In this document: positions 6,214 to 6,863 of the stretch, one piece after another
Numbering within the stretch: position 1 is the stretch's first letter
Layout of the letters: every line of letters starts with the position of its first letter
NCBI GenBank assembly: GCA_946614205.1
Contig: CAMOGR010000178.1
Coordinates: 1-6,863, forward strand
Length of the DNA: 6,863 nt
Direction: 5' to 3'
Origin: an uncultured Bacteroidales bacterium
GTDB taxonomy: Bacteria; Bacteroidota; Bacteroidia; Bacteroidales; UBA932
Position numbers and translations under genes: made by a program
Notes under the pieces: generated by a model
Seen by the model: the letters and a program-made list of their open reading frames with translations, nothing else
Told to the model about the DNA's origin: nothing
The model's database searches: none

Positions 6214-6378
6214 ATGTCACAATTCGAGAAATCCCGTTATGAACAGCCTTACGCCGAAGCTGTGCATCTGAAAGAAGAGTGCATCATATGCACGAGCCCT
6301 CTGTCATACAGCGGCAATCCCGGTACGCCCGGAGATGATATCGATGAACTTGAAATCATAAATGGAGGGTCATTCTGA
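6214..6378 (+). CDS. Small protein of unknown function, 54 residues
   Basis: No signal peptide or membrane segment, so it should be made in the cytoplasm. Seen in the sequence: an N-terminal charged part (MSQFEKSRYEQPYAEAV), a CIIC pair of cysteines (Cys23, Cys26) followed by TSPLSYSG, a Gly/Pro segment GNPGTPGDD (34-42), an acidic stretch, and a C-terminal NGGSF. From memory, similar short proteins with an 'ICTS...PG' middle lie beside surface-lipoprotein genes in gut Bacteroidales, with no assigned role; this was not checked. Its stop codon shares a base with the start of the fimbrillin-like gene (TGATG), so the two are surely co-translated. Possibilities are a modified-peptide precursor, a metal- or redox-active small protein, or a translational leader for the next gene. 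Its reality is supported by the coupled overlap, the lack of any other gene here, and placement directly downstream of a regulatory-looking spacer. Confidence 0.65.
   Translation: MSQFEKSRYEQPYAEAVHLKEECIICTSPLSYSGNPGTPGDDIDELEIINGGSF
6364..6369 (+). promoter_or_regulatory. Shine-Dalgarno-like GGAGGG before the fimbrillin-like gene
   Basis: GGAGGG ends 8 bp before the ATG at 6378, ideal spacing for a ribosome-binding site. Strong sites of this type are uncommon in Bacteroidota. Here it also encodes Gly-Gly-Ser near the end of the 54-residue protein, so its match may partly be coincidence. It supports coupled translation and the chosen start. Confidence 0.4.
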
Positions 6379-6863
6379 TGAAAAGAGCTTTGTTATACAT
6401 TATTGCCGCAGCGGCAATGACCGCCTCGTGCGTCAAGGAAGATGCACCTGCCGACAATGTACAGCCGGTCGAATCTTTCGGCGGAAGGGTCATCACGGTA
6501 AGCCCGATAGCATCAAAGACTGAAATAAATGAAAAGCAGGACGGCGGTTACAGCTTCAGCTGGAAGGCCGGCGACCAGATAGCTTTATATGAGTTCGTCT
6601 ATGAGAACTTCGGCAGCGATGCCGAGAACGCCACTCCCTCCGAGGTTTTTTACTCGGAAGGCCTCGGGCAGGATGCAGCGGCAGCCACATTCACGGTGGA
6701 TTTGAACACGACGCTCAGTAATCCCGGCGGAGGGAAGTACCGTTACGTCGCCGTTTACCCCAGCAACTCGAATTATTATTGGTCGGACGAGGATTATTAT
6801 GCCGATTGCTGGTCTGATGCGGACAAAAGCCTTCCCGTACACCCCGTCATAGGGTTGCAATTC
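6378..6863 (+). CDS. Fimbrillin-like surface lipoprotein, N-terminal part
   Basis: 162 codons are visible and the gene continues past the window. A lipoprotein signal peptide ends in TASC (Cys18), and the following VKEDAP is rich in Lys/acidic residues, like the surface-export signal described for Bacteroidota lipoproteins, so display on the outer surface is likely. The next part has the hallmarks of the FimA/Mfa-like fold: SKTEI (46-50), SFSWKAGDQIALYE (59-72), and YRYVAVYPSN (121-130). By family these are fimbrial subunits or related surface adhesin-like lipoproteins. Which subgroup (structural pilin, anchor or tip protein) cannot be told without the C-terminus. An unusual patch of aromatic and acidic residues, NYYWSDEDYYADCWSDAD (132-149), interrupts the domain. 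It is the second gene of a unit with the 54-residue protein (1-bp overlap), and divergent from the TPR-LuxR regulator, its most likely controller. Confidence 0.75.
   Translation, partial: MKRALLYIIAAAAMTASCVKEDAPADNVQPVESFGGRVITVSPIASKTEINEKQDGGYSFSWKAGDQIALYEFVYENFGSDAENATPSEVFYSEGLGQDAAAATFTVDLNTTLSNPGGGKYRYVAVYPSNSNYYWSDEDYYADCWSDADKSLPVHPVIGLQF

Noticed and set aside
6214..6378. Calling the 54-residue protein a RiPP precursor
   Set aside because: The Gly-Gly and CxxC are suggestive, but no modifying enzyme, protease-transporter or known leader motif is visible in the window.

Overview
The window looks like chromosomal DNA from a gut-type Bacteroidales bacterium of fairly high G+C. The grounds are lipoprotein signal peptides on most of the exported products, TAnnTTTG promoter elements of the Bacteroidota sigma factor, almost no Shine-Dalgarno use, a DUF4982-type GH2 glycosidase, a TPR-transmembrane-LuxR regulator and a fimbrillin-like lipoprotein. 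The genus cannot be fixed from this sequence. I see no tRNA, rRNA, CRISPR array, insertion sequence or clear intrinsic terminator, and no gene-free stretch longer than about 180 bases.

Left block (1-4249, minus strand): three close genes run right to left. They are a lipid-anchored GH2 glycosidase (beta-galactosidase-like, complete catalytic pair), a 410-residue lipoprotein of unknown function 25 bp downstream, and the N-terminal third of a long-chain acyl-CoA ligase that overlaps the lipoprotein gene by 19 bp. They are probably co-transcribed at least in part, although a promoter-like element also lies directly before the lipoprotein gene. No SusC/SusD pair is visible, so the glycosidase is not in a recognisable polysaccharide utilisation locus within this window.

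Divergent spacer 4250-4424: it holds a near-ideal Bacteroidota promoter pointing right (TTTG, 20 bp, TAttTTTG) and a perfect 7-bp inverted repeat over the predicted transcription start. This is followed by a 69-residue mini-lipoprotein gene whose end overlaps the end of the next gene, tail to tail.

Right block (4627-6863): a membrane-bound regulator (lipobox, TPR-like helices, one transmembrane helix, a histidine-kinase-like dimerisation remnant with Lys in place of the phospho-acceptor His, LuxR-type helix-turn-helix) is read leftward. Divergent from it is a two-gene unit: a 54-residue small protein with a CxxC, fused by a TGATG stop/start overlap to a fimbrillin-like lipoprotein that runs off the window. 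The 138-bp spacer between them contains a perfect 8-bp inverted repeat (TTTCAGTA, 17 bp, TACTGAAA) placed like an activator site. My working hypothesis is a local circuit: a one-component membrane regulator controlling the divergent surface-protein unit, possibly tuned by the small secreted lipoprotein. The gene layout and repeats are seen directly; the regulatory links are inferred.
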